DNA from: an uncultured Ruegeria sp.
GTDB taxonomy: Bacteria > Pseudomonadota > Alphaproteobacteria > Rhodobacterales > Rhodobacteraceae
Direction of reading: 5' to 3'
Assembly (NCBI RefSeq): GCF_947504215.1
Contig: NZ_CANNGO010000001.1
Span: forward strand, 1 to 64,000
Length of the DNA: 64,000 bases
Shown here: positions 62,581-64,000 of the stretch, one piece after another
Position numbering within the stretch: the stretch's first letter is position 1
How the letters are laid out: the number at the start of each line of letters is the position of its first letter
Made by a program: the position numbers and the translations under genes
Notes under the pieces: model-generated
Told to the model about the DNA's origin: nothing
The model's database searches: none
Seen by the model: the letters and a program-made list of their open reading frames with translations, nothing else

Positions 62581-64000
62581 TCAGGTGAAGGCATCCGGCA
62601 TAGAGGCTTTCTTCTCAGCAACATAAGCCTCCAGCGCGGCATTTACGTCCGGATCGATTTGCGGCTGTTGATAGTTGGCCAACAAATGCTCGACCCGCGC
62701 AGTGGCGAGTTGACGAGTGTCACGGGACCCTTCTTCTTGCCAGGTCTCAAATGGCTTGTAGTCCAGCATTTCAGACTTCCAGAAGGCTTCCTTGAAGTTG
62801 GCCTGCGTGTGATCACACCCAAGATAGTGGCCACCCGGACCAACCTCGCGGATAGCGTCCATGGCTTGAGCGTTTTCGTCATACGTCACGCCCTTGGCCA
62901 ACCCATGCAATACGCCCAGTTGATCGGCATCCATGACGAATTTTTCGAAATCCGCAACAAGACCACCTTCCAACCAACCGCAGGAATGCAGCATGAAGTT
63001 CACACCAGACAACAGACCCATATTCAGTGAGTTCGCCGTCTCATAGGCCGCCTGCGCGTCCGGCAGTTTCGATCCGCAGAATGACCCGGCTGACCTGTAG
63101 GGCAAGTTCAAACGCCGCGCCAACTGGCCCGCGCCGTACGTAATATGTGACGCCTCAGGCGTTCCAAATGTCGGCGCGCCCGAGTTCATGTCAATGGACG
63201 TCACCATGGCGCCAAAGATCGCCGGAGCGCCCGGACGGATGATCTGGCTATAGGCGACACCGGCCAGAACCTCGGCCAGCACCTGTGTCAGTGTACCTGC
63301 CACGGAAACCGGGGCCATCGCTCCGCCCACGATGAATGGCGAGATGATGCAGGCTTGGTTATTGCGCGCATAGACCTCAAGCGAGCCCATCATCACATCG
63401 TCGAAAGTCATCGGCGAGTTGATGTTGGTCAGTGAGGTCATCACTGTGTTTTCCCGAACGAATTCCTTGCCGAAGAGGATTTCGCACATTTCAACCGAAT
63501 CCTGCGCGCGGCTTGGGTCGGTCACCGACCCCATGAAAGGCTTGTCCGATAGCGTCATATGCGCTTTCAGCATGTCCAGATGCCGCTTGTTCACCGGGAC
63601 GTCGGTGGGTTCGCACACTGTACCGCCCGAGTGGTGCAGCCACTTGGACATATAGGCCAGTTTCACAAACTTGTTGAAATCGTCCATGGTCGCATAGCGA
63701 CGTCCGCCTTCGGCATCACGCACAAAGGGCGGGCCATAGACAGGTGCCAAGACCAAAGTGCGCCCGCCGATCTCAACCGATTTCTCAGGATTGCGAGCGT
63801 GCTGTGTAAATTGACTGGGGGCCGTCTTGATTAGCTCACGCGCCAGACCACGCGGGATGCGCACACGTTCACCGTCGATGTCTGCACCTGCATCGCGCCA
63901 CCGGTCCAGAGCGTCGGGGTTGTCAACAAAGTTGACACCGATCTCTTCCAGTACGGTCTCTGCATTGGTTTCGATGATCTCCAACGCTTCTTCGTTGAGA
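62581..64000 (-). CDS. MttB-family methyltransferase (partial, 5' end outside window)
   Basis: At least 473 residues of a trimethylamine/glycine-betaine-type corrinoid methyltransferase (MttB superfamily); the N-terminus extends beyond base 64000 on the minus strand. It reads through with no in-frame amber codon, so it is a non-pyrrolysine member. Known non-pyrrolysine members include MtgB, which acts on glycine betaine, but the substrate of this one is unknown. Segments seen include HHSGGTVCEPTDVPVNKRHL and PYRSAGSFCGSKLPDAQAAY. It converges with DUF6477, stop codons adjacent. Confidence 0.9.
   Translation of the reverse strand, partial: LNEEALEIIETNAETVLEEIGVNFVDNPDALDRWRDAGADIDGERVRIPRGLARELIKTAPSQFTQHARNPEKSVEIGGRTLVLAPVYGPPFVRDAEGGRRYATMDDFNKFVKLAYMSKWLHHSGGTVCEPTDVPVNKRHLDMLKAHMTLSDKPFMGSVTDPSRAQDSVEMCEILFGKEFVRENTVMTSLTNINSPMTFDDVMMGSLEVYARNNQACIISPFIVGGAMAPVSVAGTLTQVLAEVLAGVAYSQIIRPGAPAIFGAMVTSIDMNSGAPTFGTPEASHITYGAGQLARRLNLPYRSAGSFCGSKLPDAQAAYETANSLNMGLLSGVNFMLHSCGWLEGGLVADFEKFVMDADQLGVLHGLAKGVTYDENAQAMDAIREVGPGGHYLGCDHTQANFKEAFWKSEMLDYKPFETWQEEGSRDTRQLATARVEHLLANYQQPQIDPDVNAALEAYVAEKKASMPDAFT

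Overview
This window is a stretch of a Roseobacter-group (Rhodobacteraceae, Alphaproteobacteria) chromosome. The evidence is a TRAP transporter with its DctB/DctD pair, form II CO-dehydrogenase-like coxSLM genes with accessory genes, the Rhodobacterales-specific DUF6456 and DUF6477 genes, a non-pyrrolysine MttB homologue, and rhaSTPQ-type rhamnose genes in rhizobial order. No rRNA, CRISPR array or intact prophage was seen.

Layout. 1-8.9 kb: two tandem tRNA-Asp genes, tRNA-Val, lon behind a heat-shock-like promoter, tgt, a nucleoside hydrolase, an SPFH/NfeD pair, sufT and an A-type Fe-S carrier. 9-10.7 kb: tpiA, then a yeast-type cytosine deaminase homologue downstream of a SugE/Gdx exporter with a clear guanidine-II riboswitch. 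10.7-17.2 kb: dctPQM TRAP transporter with dctB and an unusual dctD. 17.2-25.1 kb: cytochrome P450, Lrp-type regulator, assimilatory sulfate reduction cluster (cobA, DUF2849, cysI, cysH, DUF934), fpr, and infC with an AUA start. 25.1-28.2 kb: aminotransferase, BKACE enzyme and RpiR regulator. 28.3-34.2 kb: xdhC, a molybdopterin-binding protein and coxSLM. 34.2-36.8 kb: decayed insertion sequences. 36.8-48.6 kb: complete L-rhamnose utilisation cluster, rhaAD divergent from rhaRSTPQUK, with a long dyad between them, followed by a frameshifted AraC gene and a small monooxygenase. 49-50.5 kb: more IS3 and IS110 remnants. 50.5-64 kb: secreted protein, coxE/coxD, pyrC, mmgE/prpD, a COQ10-like gene, hpt with a small membrane-protein gene, an M20 hydrolase, lipA, peroxiredoxin with oxyR, DUF6456 and DUF6477 around a CtrA-like box, and a truncated mttB.

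How the parts work together. CoxD and CoxE (51-53 kb) probably mature the molybdenum hydroxylase encoded 20 kb away. The sulfate cluster makes siroheme (CobA), reduces APS (CysH) and reduces sulfite (CysI), with the adjacent ferredoxin reductase a plausible electron source. The rhamnose cluster carries import (RhaSTPQ), mutarotation (RhaU), isomerisation (RhaA), phosphorylation (RhaK) and aldol cleavage plus lactaldehyde oxidation (RhaD). It lies between two graveyards of insertion sequences, which suggests it arrived as an island.

Most unusual observations: a DctD-like regulator lacking both the GAFTGA loop and the Walker A lysine, next to two DctD-type palindromes and a sigma-70-like promoter; the guanidine-II riboswitch whose transcript may also include a deaminase gene; the 73-bp dyad at the rha divergent promoters; and the uncharacterised RpiR/aminotransferase/BKACE module. 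Starts were reassigned where a Shine-Dalgarno sequence or family N-terminus supported it. All assignments come from reading the sequence, with no database search.
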